Source of the DNA: Dyadobacter soli
GTDB lineage: Bacteria > Bacteroidota > Bacteroidia > Cytophagales > Spirosomataceae
Length of the DNA stretch: 64,000 nt
Assembly (NCBI RefSeq): GCF_900101885.1
Contig: NZ_FNAN01000017.1
Span: forward strand, 1-64,000
Reading direction: 5' to 3'
This document shows, piece after piece, positions 7,123 through 16,117 of the stretch (the stretch's first letter is position 1; the number at the start of each line of letters is the position of its first letter). The notes beneath the pieces were generated by a model. The model was not told the origin of the DNA and ran no database searches. It saw nothing but the letters and a program-made list of their open reading frames with translations. A program made the translations under genes and the position numbers.

Positions 7123-8850
7123 ATGAAAAAACTAGCCCTGCTTCTATTTCTACTGATCTCCGCCGCCGCACGCGGGCAGTACAATGCGAACAACATTCTC
7201 GCAATCAAAGAAATCCACGATGGCGTGGTATGCGATTCCTGCATTGTTACAATGGCCGGAAGCGTCAGCGGCAGCCCGCAAACGGTTTCTTTTCTCACGC
7301 CCAACTACGATAACCAGTTCCTTTACACCGACGCTTCCCTCACGCGGGAGCTTTCAGTGGTCGATCCGTCCAAGTTTTTCGTGGCTATGGCACGTTTCTC
7401 GCTTGATTTCTATCCTTACGGCAAAGTTCTCGCCAGGCGCGGCGAGCCCATTCCTTTTATGGATTACAAAGATTTGCAGTTCAAAGCAACTGTAAACGGT
7501 GCTCTGAAAAAGGATTGGACCGACATTACTTCACTGGGACGCGATCCGGATTACTACATCGGACTTGCCACCGTGGACTTCCGCCACGACATTAAGGACG
7601 TAGCAACGAAACCCGCCGAGCATTACCACGCCGGCAAGTTCGAACTGCGGCTTGGCGATTCGCTCAGGGTCGAGTTCAGGAATAAAAATACGTTGGCGCA
7701 GGCACACCACTTCTCGATCACCCGCGTCCGCAGCGTGCCCGATTATTTCAATTTCGTTGAGTTTTCCGGAGACAAAAATTTCCAGGAAATCCTCAATACC
7801 GAAATCAATAAAGTCCGGACCGAACAGGGGCCGCAAGCCAGCCATTTCCAGATCGCTGCCGGGCATTCGGCATTCCTGCGGTTTTCCAATCACGAACAAT
7901 ATTATTACTTCGGCCAAAAGCCGCGCAACACCGGAATTGAATATGCGATTGGCGCGCCTGAAAACTGGCAGCGTCTGGGCGGAGAAGAAGACCTCAAATT
8001 CACGCAGGGCCATTCCTACATCTACCTCGACAGACCGAAGCCCGGCGAGGCCGTGAAGATATTCCTGCGCTACAAGCACCAGCCTGAAAGCGTCCATGAG
8101 ATAACCGTTGACGTCTCCCCTACCCACGCCGGCTGGATCGACGTCGCACTGCCGATAGTTGCCATCATTGTCATCGCATTGCTGACCATTTTTATCCTGA
8201 AACAGCGTCATAAAATGCAGCTCGCACGGCTCAACCGCAAGCAAAGTGAAATTGAAAACCAGCTGCAATTATTGAGCGGACAATTAAACCCGCATTTTCT
8301 TTTTAATTCATTAAATGCGGTGCAGTCGTTGATCCGGCAAAATGATCCCGAGGCGGCGAATCAATACATTACCGAGGTGGCTACTTTTATGCGGACAATA
8401 ATGGATAGCGGACGGAAAGAATTGGTTTCGCTGGCAGAGGAAATCAGTATCGAAGAAAAATACATTGCATTGGAACAAAAGCGAAAACCATTTGTCTACG
8501 CCGTCCGGAACCAATGCGGAAATGACCTGGGTACGATCGATTTCCCGCCCTTGCTTTTGCAGCCGATTATTGAAAATAGCATTCGACACGGCCTCGCCGA
8601 ATCGGTTGGTGAGCCGGCGCTTACCGTCACGATCCGCTGCGATGCTACCGACCTAATCGTGTCCATTACCGACAATGGAATCGGGTTCGACACTTCGGTA
8701 AAATCGCGCGGACACGGACTTTCACTGACAGCAAAACGCATTGCATTGATCAATGAAAAACTACCGGCCATGCGCATTGTCGTAGAAACCAAATCCAGCC
8801 CCGGCAACGGGACTACCACCGAAATCAGACTGCTGAAATGGCTTTCATGA
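7123..8850 (+). CDS. LytS-type sensor histidine kinase
   Basis: This 575-residue sensor has a signal peptide (residues 1-~19), an exported beta-rich sensor region of ~310 residues, one membrane span at ~337-360, a short coiled linker and a His_kinase domain. The phosphoacceptor is His391 in QLNPHFLFNSLN, typical of the LytS/YehU group. A HATPase domain follows (N box PIIENSIRHG, then DNGIGF and HGLSL). It is translationally coupled to the LytTR regulator (ATGA overlap at 8847-8850), so the two form a two-component system. The start at 7123 was chosen because it gives a clean signal peptide; the longer frame from 7018 lacks one. The signal sensed is unknown. Confidence 0.92.
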   Translation: MKKLALLLFLLISAAARGQYNANNILAIKEIHDGVVCDSCIVTMAGSVSGSPQTVSFLTPNYDNQFLYTDASLTRELSVVDPSKFFVAMARFSLDFYPYGKVLARRGEPIPFMDYKDLQFKATVNGALKKDWTDITSLGRDPDYYIGLATVDFRHDIKDVATKPAEHYHAGKFELRLGDSLRVEFRNKNTLAQAHHFSITRVRSVPDYFNFVEFSGDKNFQEILNTEINKVRTEQGPQASHFQIAAGHSAFLRFSNHEQYYYFGQKPRNTGIEYAIGAPENWQRLGGEEDLKFTQGHSYIYLDRPKPGEAVKIFLRYKHQPESVHEITVDVSPTHAGWIDVALPIVAIIVIALLTIFILKQRHKMQLARLNRKQSEIENQLQLLSGQLNPHFLFNSLNAVQSLIRQNDPEAANQYITEVATFMRTIMDSGRKELVSLAEEISIEEKYIALEQKRKPFVYAVRNQCGNDLGTIDFPPLLLQPIIENSIRHGLAESVGEPALTVTIRCDATDLIVSITDNGIGFDTSVKSRGHGLSLTAKRIALINEKLPAMRIVVETKSSPGNGTTTEIRLLKWLS

Positions 8851-9599
8851 ACCCCATCAGATGCTTTATTCTCGACGATGAAATCCAGGCTGTGCATAAT
8901 CTGCGACTGGCATTGGAAACGCATTGCCCGCAGGTAGAAGTGGCGGGCTATGCGCATCACGTGAGCGAGGCCTATGATTTTTTGAGCAAACAACCAACGG
9001 ATATCCTCTTCCTGGATATCCGTTTACAAAACGAAACGGGCTTCGATCTGCTAAAACAACTCCATCATTATCAGGGCAGTATCATTTTTACCACCGCCTA
9101 TGACCTTTACGGAATCCAGGCTATCAAATTTTCCGCTACCGACTATTTACTCAAACCACTCGATCACCTGGAACTAACGGAGGCTGTCAGAAAAGCAACG
9201 GATAAAAAGAAAGAACGCGACCAGGGTGCGCAAATCGCTATGCTGATACAGTCGTTCGAAAACCTGCCTTCGCAGCGGCAGAAAAAGATCGCATTAACCG
9301 AAGCCAGTGAAATTCATTATGTATTGATAGACGATATTGTTTTCTGCAAATCGGATAATAGCTATACAACCTTCTATTTAACAGGAAACAAAAAAATAAC
9401 GGTCAGCAAACCGATTTCAGACTACGAGAATATCCTTGAACCTTACGGGTTTGCCCGTACGCACCAATCCTATTTGATTAATAAAAACAGGATCGTATCA
9501 TTTAAAAAAGAGGACGGCGGGTATTTGCTGATGGAAGGGAATTATCAGGCCATTATCAGCAAGCAGCGAAAACACCTTTTGAAAGAATTATTTACCTGA
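8847..9599 (+). CDS. LytTR-family response regulator
   Basis: A 250-residue cytoplasmic regulator with an N-terminal receiver domain (acidic pair DDE near residues 10-12, phosphoacceptor Asp57 in FLDIRL, Lys in LLKPL) and a C-terminal LytTR DNA-binding domain (residues ~145-250: DIVFCKSDNSYTTFY, then FARTHQSYLINKNRI). It is the cognate partner of the kinase just upstream. An alternative ATG at 8838 adds three residues. The stop touches the stop of the convergent membrane-protein gene with no gap. No target site was identified. Confidence 0.93.
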   Translation: MNPIRCFILDDEIQAVHNLRLALETHCPQVEVAGYAHHVSEAYDFLSKQPTDILFLDIRLQNETGFDLLKQLHHYQGSIIFTTAYDLYGIQAIKFSATDYLLKPLDHLELTEAVRKATDKKKERDQGAQIAMLIQSFENLPSQRQKKIALTEASEIHYVLIDDIVFCKSDNSYTTFYLTGNKKITVSKPISDYENILEPYGFARTHQSYLINKNRIVSFKKEDGGYLLMEGNYQAIISKQRKHLLKELFT

Positions 9600-10670
9600 T
9601 TACCTGCCACTTTTCGTAAGCCGATCACTTCCTTTCTTCCATATAAAACCGTCGATCACATAATGGGTGATTTGCGGGACCGCCAGCAGCGGGACGATCA
9701 ATGCCAGCGCAGGTTTGTCAATGGATACGGGGAATTGATGGAATACAGAGAACACATCGCGGTGCTCCTTCCAGACGGTCCAGTCCCAGAGGCCTTCTTC
9801 GAACCAGGCCAAAAGAAAAATCAACCCCAAAAACAACACAAGCCCATATTGACCGAAGAAAACCGGCAGCCACCTCCCCGATTCAGGCCTTGATGCTTCC
9901 TTTTGGCCAAATATCCAGATCAGCGCCATGTAGGGAATACCGTGGCTCACTACATTCAGCAGCGTAAAAGCCAGGTCGCCATTGAAATACACAATACCAA
10001 AATACCAGGATACCAGCGTGCCGGTAATGACCGCGATGCGTGGAAAATTGAGGCTACGGAAATGCCACCAGTAATGCATTTCCTTGCATGCATAAGCCGC
10101 CAGCATGATCCAGTACAAGCCGGTGGCAACGGCCAGGGCAGGTCGCGAGGCGGAGATCAGGAATTCGTTTTCGATAAACCAATTGAAATGCCGCCCGCCG
10201 TGCAGGTGCCAGTACAGCAGCGGGTAAATGGTTGCATAATAGACTGTAAACTGATCCACGTGCCGGTACCAGGCGGGCGTCCGCTCGAAACGGCTGTACA
10301 AACGCATGAAGCCGTACTGCTGCCGCACAAAATGGTATACGGCCGAGTAAGCCAGCACCCGCCAGAACCACAGCCCGTTCATCAGGTAAATACCCGAGCC
10401 GATCACCAGCGCCAATACCGGTATGCCGATCAGCAACGGTTTGAAGCGGTGGTAGAGCTGCCTGTTCAGGTACGTGCGGTAGAGCGTGCTGTACACGTGC
10501 GCGACGTCTATCAGTAGTATCAGTATCACCCACCAGGCATCGGGCATGCGCGTATTGTCCCGGAAAATCGCAGGAAAGGCCATCACCACCAGCAGGCTCA
10601 GGAAAGGCGGAGCGAGGATGAAAACAATGTCGGTGAATGGCTTGCCCAGCCACGGCTGTTTACTTTCCAT
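9600..10670 (-). CDS. Polytopic membrane protein of unknown function, His-rich motifs
   Basis: A 356-residue protein with about eight to nine hydrophobic spans. It has several His/aromatic motifs near membrane edges: DVAHVYSTLYRTY, YHFVRQQYGFMRLY, CKEMHYWWHF, VVSHGIPYM and, near the C-terminus, THYVIDGFIWK. Clustered membrane histidines can signal a metal site or haem contact, as in membrane desaturase-like enzymes, but I do not recognise the family and the HxxHH pattern of desaturases is not clear. It is the last gene of the seven-gene polyamine-type operon, six bases after the FAD enzyme gene, so a role with those enzymes is likely. Confidence 0.85.
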   Translation of the reverse strand: MESKQPWLGKPFTDIVFILAPPFLSLLVVMAFPAIFRDNTRMPDAWWVILILLIDVAHVYSTLYRTYLNRQLYHRFKPLLIGIPVLALVIGSGIYLMNGLWFWRVLAYSAVYHFVRQQYGFMRLYSRFERTPAWYRHVDQFTVYYATIYPLLYWHLHGGRHFNWFIENEFLISASRPALAVATGLYWIMLAAYACKEMHYWWHFRSLNFPRIAVITGTLVSWYFGIVYFNGDLAFTLLNVVSHGIPYMALIWIFGQKEASRPESGRWLPVFFGQYGLVLFLGLIFLLAWFEEGLWDWTVWKEHRDVFSVFHQFPVSIDKPALALIVPLLAVPQITHYVIDGFIWKKGSDRLTKSGR

Positions 10671-10676
10671 GGCGGT

Positions 10677-12281
10677 TCAGGTTTGTTGCAGGATCTGTTT
10701 TGCGGCGCGAAGGCCCTGGTAAAAGCCTTCCTCGAATATGCTCACGCCGGCAAGATCGGTATGGGCGAAATGAATGGCGTTACCGACGCTGCCCGAGAGC
10801 GATTTCCGCGCTTCACCGTGGATCATCCCGGGGCGCGGCTGCACCATGGCATGCCCCCAAAGCATAATATCGACGCGCTCCGTTTGCTCGCGAATGTCCG
10901 GATGCACTCGTTGCAAGTCGGAGAGTACTTTTTCCGCCCAAAATGCATGTTCCGCCCGGTAGGCCTCCTTACGCGCGGCCTCGGGTGACGCGTGCGTGAG
11001 CGGGAGGTAGTAAGTGAGGTTGCGGCGCTCTTTCCGTTGCTGCACCTGCTGGTGGGTCGCGTCTACATAACCCAATGAGGGGCTTCCGTAAATCACGTTA
11101 TCCCAGCTGGCCGGCTGCCCTGCCCGTTCGTGCAGGCCTTTCACGGTGAGGTTAGCGACCATCCACGGCGCATAGTGAAAATGTTCGTGTAATGTCTTGC
11201 CCCGCTCCGAATCCCCCAAAAGCCTGGCCGCCACAAACTGCGGCACCGCTACAATACAATGCTTTGCTTCGAAGCCTTTCACCTGCCGCGTCGCCACATC
11301 CAGGTAACCGACCTGCACGCCATTGGACGTTGCTTTCACGGAAGTCGCCAATGCACCCGTAGCGATTTTGCCATCGAGGTCTTTGCGCAGCGCGTCGATC
11401 AGGAAACCGTTTCCATTCTCCCAGGTAAGCACATCGTTGTGGGCCGCATTGGCCGCCTTTCCTTTCCGCGAAGCGAAATAATGAATGCCGGCCCAGGCGC
11501 TCACCAGGTTGTAAGGCGTGCCAAAGTCGTCGCGGGTGCAGTAATCGATGTACCAGCGAATGTACTCGCTCGTGAGGCCGTGGTTATCCATCCATTCCTT
11601 CATCGTGACACGGTCGAGTGCACGCAACGACTCGTCGCGGCTCGATGTATCGACCGGAATGCTGAACGCATCGAGGCCATCGGTGCCTTTCAGGTATTTA
11701 TAATGGTTAATCTGCGAAAAAAACTGCTTAAATTGCGCCAGTTCGGCTGCATTCAGTCCGGTATTCGGAACGAGTCCCTCCTGCCAATGCCCATTGATGT
11801 ATAACCGCTCTTCCGGGTCGTGGCACAGGTAGAATTCGTCATAAACCGGCAAACCCGCAGGATCATAGCCGGTTATCACTTTGGCATCTTCCAAAAAAGA
11901 GAGGTATTCCGTGAGATTATTGTTGGGTACCGGCACATAATGCGCGCCCCAGGGATATTTCGAGAATGCATTGCCGCCCGACGCCGCATTGCCGCCCGGC
12001 TGCGCTTCCAGGTCCAGCAGCGTGATGTCCGTCACGCCGTTTTGCACCAGATGCCGCGCGGCAGACAACCCGCTCACGCCCGCGCCAATGATCACCACTT
12101 CTTTCGGCTCAAACGCTCCCGGGGGATTAAAGGAATGGTCGCGCAGCAGATGCCCCGCTGCGGCCGAAGCACCGACGATCTTTCCGGGAACAGCCTTCGA
12201 CTTTGTTTCCTCACATGCATGCAGGAGCGGCGCGGCGACGGCCATTCCGGCAGTTAGTCTGATGAAATCGCCCCTTTTCAT
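10677..12281 (-). CDS. FAD-dependent amine-oxidase-like lipoprotein
   Basis: A 534-residue flavoprotein. An N-terminal export signal ends in a lipobox-like LLHAC (Cys ~23), suggesting a membrane-anchored periplasmic enzyme. A dinucleotide-binding motif VVIIGAGVSGLSAARHL (residues ~62-78) is followed by the amine-oxidase/phytoene-desaturase-type second motif (PGGNA, then the GNAFSKYPWGAHY segment). A C-terminal FAD contact (GSVGNAIHFAHTD) is also visible. Family members oxidise amines, polyamines or protoporphyrinogen. It overlaps the aminopropyltransferase gene by four bases, so oxidation of an aminopropylated product is a reasonable inference. The substrate is not proven. Confidence 0.88.
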   Translation of the reverse strand: MKRGDFIRLTAGMAVAAPLLHACEETKSKAVPGKIVGASAAAGHLLRDHSFNPPGAFEPKEVVIIGAGVSGLSAARHLVQNGVTDITLLDLEAQPGGNAASGGNAFSKYPWGAHYVPVPNNNLTEYLSFLEDAKVITGYDPAGLPVYDEFYLCHDPEERLYINGHWQEGLVPNTGLNAAELAQFKQFFSQINHYKYLKGTDGLDAFSIPVDTSSRDESLRALDRVTMKEWMDNHGLTSEYIRWYIDYCTRDDFGTPYNLVSAWAGIHYFASRKGKAANAAHNDVLTWENGNGFLIDALRKDLDGKIATGALATSVKATSNGVQVGYLDVATRQVKGFEAKHCIVAVPQFVAARLLGDSERGKTLHEHFHYAPWMVANLTVKGLHERAGQPASWDNVIYGSPSLGYVDATHQQVQQRKERRNLTYYLPLTHASPEAARKEAYRAEHAFWAEKVLSDLQRVHPDIREQTERVDIMLWGHAMVQPRPGMIHGEARKSLSGSVGNAIHFAHTDLAGVSIFEEGFYQGLRAAKQILQQT

Positions 12282-13810
12282 TGTTCCTGGTATTTACCCC
12301 ACTCCTTTTCAAAATAAGCCACTAACGCCTGATTGTTCAGCTTGTTCACTTCGAGCGGCTCGTGGGCGAGCATATCGTCGGGGAATTGCAGCATTTGCTC
12401 CATCACCGCGTGGCTCATGTATTTCTTTTCGATCGCAAACGTATCGGGGAGCTGGTAACTACCCGACTTTCTGGCCATTACATATCCCCATTCACCAAAC
12501 GACGGCACGTAGTTATGGTAAGGAACCGTTTGAAAACCGGATGCCCTGAGCGTTTCGTTCACGCACCAGAAACTCTTTGGCGCCACATACGGCGAGGTAC
12601 TTTGCACCACCGCCACGGCCTGCGGCGTCATGGCGGTTTTTAACAATCTGTAAAAAGCGGTAGTATACAGCTTCCCAACCGAAAAGCCGGAAGGGTCCGG
12701 AAAGTCGATAATGACGCAATCGAACTGTTTTTTGTTTTCTTTTAACCAGATAAATGCATCCGCATTGGTAACCGTCACGCGCGGATCTTTTAAGGAATGC
12801 TTATTGATTTCTGCAAGAATATCCTGCCCGGTGAACAGCTTTGTCATCACCGGATCGAGGTCCACGAGCTGAATGTTTCGGACGGAACCGTACTTCAAAA
12901 TCTCCCTCGCCGCCAGGCCATCCCCGCCACCCAGAATGAGCACATTACGCGGCTGCCCCGCCGCCGTCATCGCCGGGTGCACGAGCGCCTCGTGGTAGCG
13001 GTACTCGTCCGCCGAGCTGAATTGGAGGTTATTGTTGAGATAAAGCCGGAGATCGTGCCTGTTTTTGGTGATCACGATCCGCTGGTAAGGTGTGGAAGTG
13101 GAATAAACGACATGGTCATTATAGGCAAGCGTTTCGCTGAAACTCATGATCTGTTCGGAGAAAATGAATGCAACTACTTCCGCTACCAGGATCACAATGC
13201 CGCCGAAACGGATCGCGCGGATGCCGCGTACCTCGCCCGCGAAATACCGGCACAGGTACAACCCCACGCCCACATTGAGCAATCCGAAGAACAGACTCGT
13301 GCGGATCAGCCCGAGGTACGGCACAAAAATGAGCGGAAATATCAGCGACGCCAGCAATGCGCCGATGTAGTCATAGGTAAAAACCCTGCTCACCAGCTCC
13401 GCAAACTCGACCTTATCTTTTAAAATACGCAGCAATAGCGGTATTTCAATCCCCACCAAAATACCCGTAACCGACACCAATGCATACAACACCGGCTGAA
13501 AACTAATGGCCAGCGGAAATACGAGAAAGAGAATAATGGCGCTGAAACCGCCCACCAGCCCTACCAGCAACTCAATCCGGATAAACCATTCCAGCAAATG
13601 ATCATTGAAAAAACGCGACAGGTACGAGCCGATCCCCATCGAAAAAAGGTACACGCCGATGATGATACTGAACTGCGTGACGCTGTCGCCCAGCAAATAG
13701 CTGGCGAGCGTACCCGCCACCAGCTCGTAAATCAATCCGCACGTGGCGATGATGAACACCGCCACGAGCAGCACCCACTGCGCACTATGCCTGCCTTCCG
13801 TGTTTTTCAT
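12278..13810 (-). CDS. Membrane-embedded spermidine synthase-like aminopropyltransferase
   Basis: A 510-residue protein. Residues 1-~215 hold about seven membrane spans (for example AQWVLLVAVFIIATCGLIYE). Residues ~235-450 form a spermidine-synthase methyltransferase-like fold with NVLILGGGDGLAAREI for the decarboxylated-AdoMet site, VDLDP, and IIDFPDPSGFSVGKLYT matching the family DxxDP segment where the amine is held. The family moves aminopropyl groups from decarboxylated S-adenosylmethionine to amines. Membrane anchoring points to an acceptor at or in the membrane. The operon also encodes a SpeD-like enzyme that could supply the donor. Its start abuts the DUF350 stop and its end overlaps the FAD gene. 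Confidence 0.92.
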   Translation of the reverse strand: MKNTEGRHSAQWVLLVAVFIIATCGLIYELVAGTLASYLLGDSVTQFSIIIGVYLFSMGIGSYLSRFFNDHLLEWFIRIELLVGLVGGFSAIILFLVFPLAISFQPVLYALVSVTGILVGIEIPLLLRILKDKVEFAELVSRVFTYDYIGALLASLIFPLIFVPYLGLIRTSLFFGLLNVGVGLYLCRYFAGEVRGIRAIRFGGIVILVAEVVAFIFSEQIMSFSETLAYNDHVVYSTSTPYQRIVITKNRHDLRLYLNNNLQFSSADEYRYHEALVHPAMTAAGQPRNVLILGGGDGLAAREILKYGSVRNIQLVDLDPVMTKLFTGQDILAEINKHSLKDPRVTVTNADAFIWLKENKKQFDCVIIDFPDPSGFSVGKLYTTAFYRLLKTAMTPQAVAVVQSTSPYVAPKSFWCVNETLRASGFQTVPYHNYVPSFGEWGYVMARKSGSYQLPDTFAIEKKYMSHAVMEQMLQFPDDMLAHEPLEVNKLNNQALVAYFEKEWGKYQEQ

Positions 13811-14017
13811 TTACCCGTGAATTGCCGACGCGATGATAATGGCGATCGCAAGCATGAAAAAACCTGCGAAAATGGCCAGCGCCACGTTTTTGTTTTCCAG
13901 GATCTCGCGGCGCAGGTTGTGCTTCGGTGTGAGTATTTCGATAATGCCGAAGGTTACCAGCAGGACGACTATCCCGATGCCCGAGTACACGAGCGAACTG
14001 ATGATGTATTGTTGCAT
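13811..14017 (-). CDS. DUF350 family membrane protein
   Basis: A 68-residue protein with two transmembrane helices (SSLVYSGIGIVVLLVTFGII and ALAIFAGFFMLAIAIIIASA) separated by a charged loop (LTPKHNLRREILENKN). The spacing and NVALAIFAG segment match DUF350, the family of E. coli YjfL. YjfL-type genes neighbour ATP-grasp and glutathionylspermidine-synthase-like genes in proteobacteria, so an association with polyamine chemistry is known for the family. Here it lies directly upstream of the membrane aminopropyltransferase with no intergenic base, implying strict coupling. Confidence 0.88.
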   Translation of the reverse strand: MQQYIISSLVYSGIGIVVLLVTFGIIEILTPKHNLRREILENKNVALAIFAGFFMLAIAIIIASAIHG

Positions 14018-14041
14018 CGATATATGTTTAGGTTTGAATGA

Positions 14042-14233
14042 CTATTTGTGGTGCATGATGCCGTTGCTATGTGAGCCGCTTCCGCCGGCGGTCCATTGCT
14101 CCTGGTTGTCGAATGACAAAATGCGGTCGCCGGTAAGGTTGGCGTACGCGAGCCAGCCCAGGAGCGCTGCCACGTACACAAAGTACCATTTCATCGGCAG
14201 GAGTTCTTTCAGAAATTCTTTCATGTCCGTCAT
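14042..14233 (-). CDS. Small single-span membrane protein (63 aa)
   Basis: One hydrophobic span (MKWYFVYVAALLGWLAYANL, residues ~14-33) precedes a polar, Gly/Ser/His-rich tail ending SHSNGIMHHK. It starts three bases after the DUF4178 stop and ends 24 bases before DUF350, so it belongs to the operon. The first ATG is used; a second at 14224 (MKEFLK) is equally possible. I do not recognise a family. It could be a small subunit of an envelope complex with DUF350 and DUF4178 proteins. Confidence 0.75.
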   Translation of the reverse strand: MTDMKEFLKELLPMKWYFVYVAALLGWLAYANLTGDRILSFDNQEQWTAGGSGSHSNGIMHHK

Positions 14234-14236
14234 GTT

Positions 14237-16114
14237 TTATGAATTGGCGAATGCACTGTTACCCCAGCGCGATGTTTCGGAATAATACCGCATAATACCC
14301 ATTACCAATGGCCCGATCAGAAGCAGGATAATGACGATCCACATGTTACGGTAAGTGACGGGGTCATAAAAAAGCTTGGCTGAGAAATTCGATGTCCTGC
14401 TATATCCGTTCGAATCGCGGGCGGCCGTCAGCTGCAAAATGTAAGTCCCGGCAGGTATTTTCTTAAAATGAATGGTACCCTCCCGCGAGCCCTCGGTCCA
14501 ATACGATCCGCCTTCGTAACCGGAATAAAACTCTACCCCCTCCTCGGCACTGTATTCGCTGCCGTCGACCACATTGACCAGCGTTGCATTCAGCTCCAAC
14601 CATGAATTTTCCACGGGTGAACGGAAATTCAGTTCCATTGCACTGCTCTCCTTTTCGAGTTCAAATTTTTCAGTAATAAAAAGCTGTGTATTAAGCGAAT
14701 CGGCAAAAGTATAATTCAAATCCAAAACCACGCGGTTGCTGTGCATGCTGCCGGTCAGCAACTGCACCAGCACGGCCAGCACCCAGGCTACCACGCCCGC
14801 TTTGGCAATCGATCCCGTACCAACGCTGATCCGTGCCGGTTGCGTCGGTGCAACGCCTACGGCCCTGGGAAGCGGGTTAATTGCCTGCTCAGCAATCACC
14901 GCACGCGGCACATAGTTGCCCCGAAACCACGTGACCCGCTTCTGATGGTCCTTCTCGACGCTCAGTATTTGCGGCGGGGCAATATAGTCCATGCATTCCG
15001 TTTCTTCGTGCTTCGAAAACATGTCCCCGGGGAATTCACCCAATGCGTAGAGAATGCGGTAATGGTATTTGGAGTAACGCCGGAACTGCACATGATCGAA
15101 CTCGATACGGTGCAGGCGGGCATCGCCTGGTCTCGGGGTATGCCGTGTTTCTTTGAGGTAAGTCCAATGCCCAGCCGATTCGGTGAGGAACATAAACCCG
15201 TGCAGTTTGCTGTAAAGCGTATATTCGTGCCAGTAGTCGGCGCGCGAATCGGTATCATATTTGTGGGCAAGGCCAACCACGCGGTAATCCCCGCCTTCGA
15301 GCGTGAGGTGCTCACCGATGCTGAAACAAAACTCCTGGTCGTAGGTCTGCTGGCCTCCGCGGGTCGCATATTGCCCACCCAGGTACGAGTGGCGGGTCCC
15401 GCATTGGGTACAAACCCAGCTTTGCGCATATGGGAAGGTAAGTACGTAGTTTTGGTCGTTGCAATTGCGGCAGTTGAAAATCGTCGGTTCCGGTTCGGCT
15501 TCCCGCGTATTGCTGAGAAAAAGCAGTTCCGGTTCGACGTCGTGGCAGTCAAATGCCACGGCCACCGTTTCGCCGTACGCCACCAGCTCCACGCGTTCGG
15601 TCTCCGACATTGCTTCAATGCTGTTGAAACGATCGGGCTTCCCCTGCACCAGTACATTGCCTTCCACCTCGATCAGGCGGCTTTCATTTCGGGCTGTTAC
15701 CGAAAAATCACGGTCGTCGGGCAGTTGAAGTCCCTGCGCATCCGATCGGAATTTCCGTGCGACTGTCTCCTCTTTGAAGGCCAGCGCCTCCAAGATCGTA
15801 TGCAGTCCGTACCCTTCCGCCAGATGGCGTGTAAATCCGTCGTTGCAATCGAGCGTCCAGTAGTTATACGCCTGGTCTTCGAACCGCACCCGCAGCCTGC
15901 CGGTCACTGTAAACGCGATACCCTGCCAGCTGCCCGTCGTACCGGGCTGGATCACTTCCGACGCACTGTGGATCGGCTGCATTTTCACCTCCGTCAACTC
16001 CTCGCCCGAGCGGTACCAAGCCTTTCCGCAGCCGCAGCCGGCCACATTATTGGCTCCCTGAAAATAGACCGGTTTGCCGCAGGATGGACAAATTGCGAGT
16101 TTGCTCATTTCCAT
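14237..16114 (-). CDS. DUF4178 protein with two zinc ribbons and membrane spans
   Basis: A 625-residue protein. It begins with a zinc-ribbon-like module (CPSCGKPVYF ... GCGCG, residues ~9-30), then two DUF4178-like beta-barrel repeats (GSWQGIAFTVTGRLRV ... YNYWTLDC; later LEGGDYRVVGLAHK ... YWHEYTLY). These flank a second CxxC-x(n)-CxxC ribbon (CRNCND ... CTQCGT, about residues 217-242). A membrane span follows near residue 440 (VVAWVLAVLVQLL), then a beta-sandwich-like exported part, and a C-terminal span (WIVIILLLIGPLVMGI). The family's role is unknown. It is second in the SpeD/aminopropyltransferase operon, three bases after speD. Confidence 0.85.
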   Translation of the reverse strand: MEMSKLAICPSCGKPVYFQGANNVAGCGCGKAWYRSGEELTEVKMQPIHSASEVIQPGTTGSWQGIAFTVTGRLRVRFEDQAYNYWTLDCNDGFTRHLAEGYGLHTILEALAFKEETVARKFRSDAQGLQLPDDRDFSVTARNESRLIEVEGNVLVQGKPDRFNSIEAMSETERVELVAYGETVAVAFDCHDVEPELLFLSNTREAEPEPTIFNCRNCNDQNYVLTFPYAQSWVCTQCGTRHSYLGGQYATRGGQQTYDQEFCFSIGEHLTLEGGDYRVVGLAHKYDTDSRADYWHEYTLYSKLHGFMFLTESAGHWTYLKETRHTPRPGDARLHRIEFDHVQFRRYSKYHYRILYALGEFPGDMFSKHEETECMDYIAPPQILSVEKDHQKRVTWFRGNYVPRAVIAEQAINPLPRAVGVAPTQPARISVGTGSIAKAGVVAWVLAVLVQLLTGSMHSNRVVLDLNYTFADSLNTQLFITEKFELEKESSAMELNFRSPVENSWLELNATLVNVVDGSEYSAEEGVEFYSGYEGGSYWTEGSREGTIHFKKIPAGTYILQLTAARDSNGYSRTSNFSAKLFYDPVTYRNMWIVIILLLIGPLVMGIMRYYSETSRWGNSAFANS

Positions 16115-16117
16115 GGC

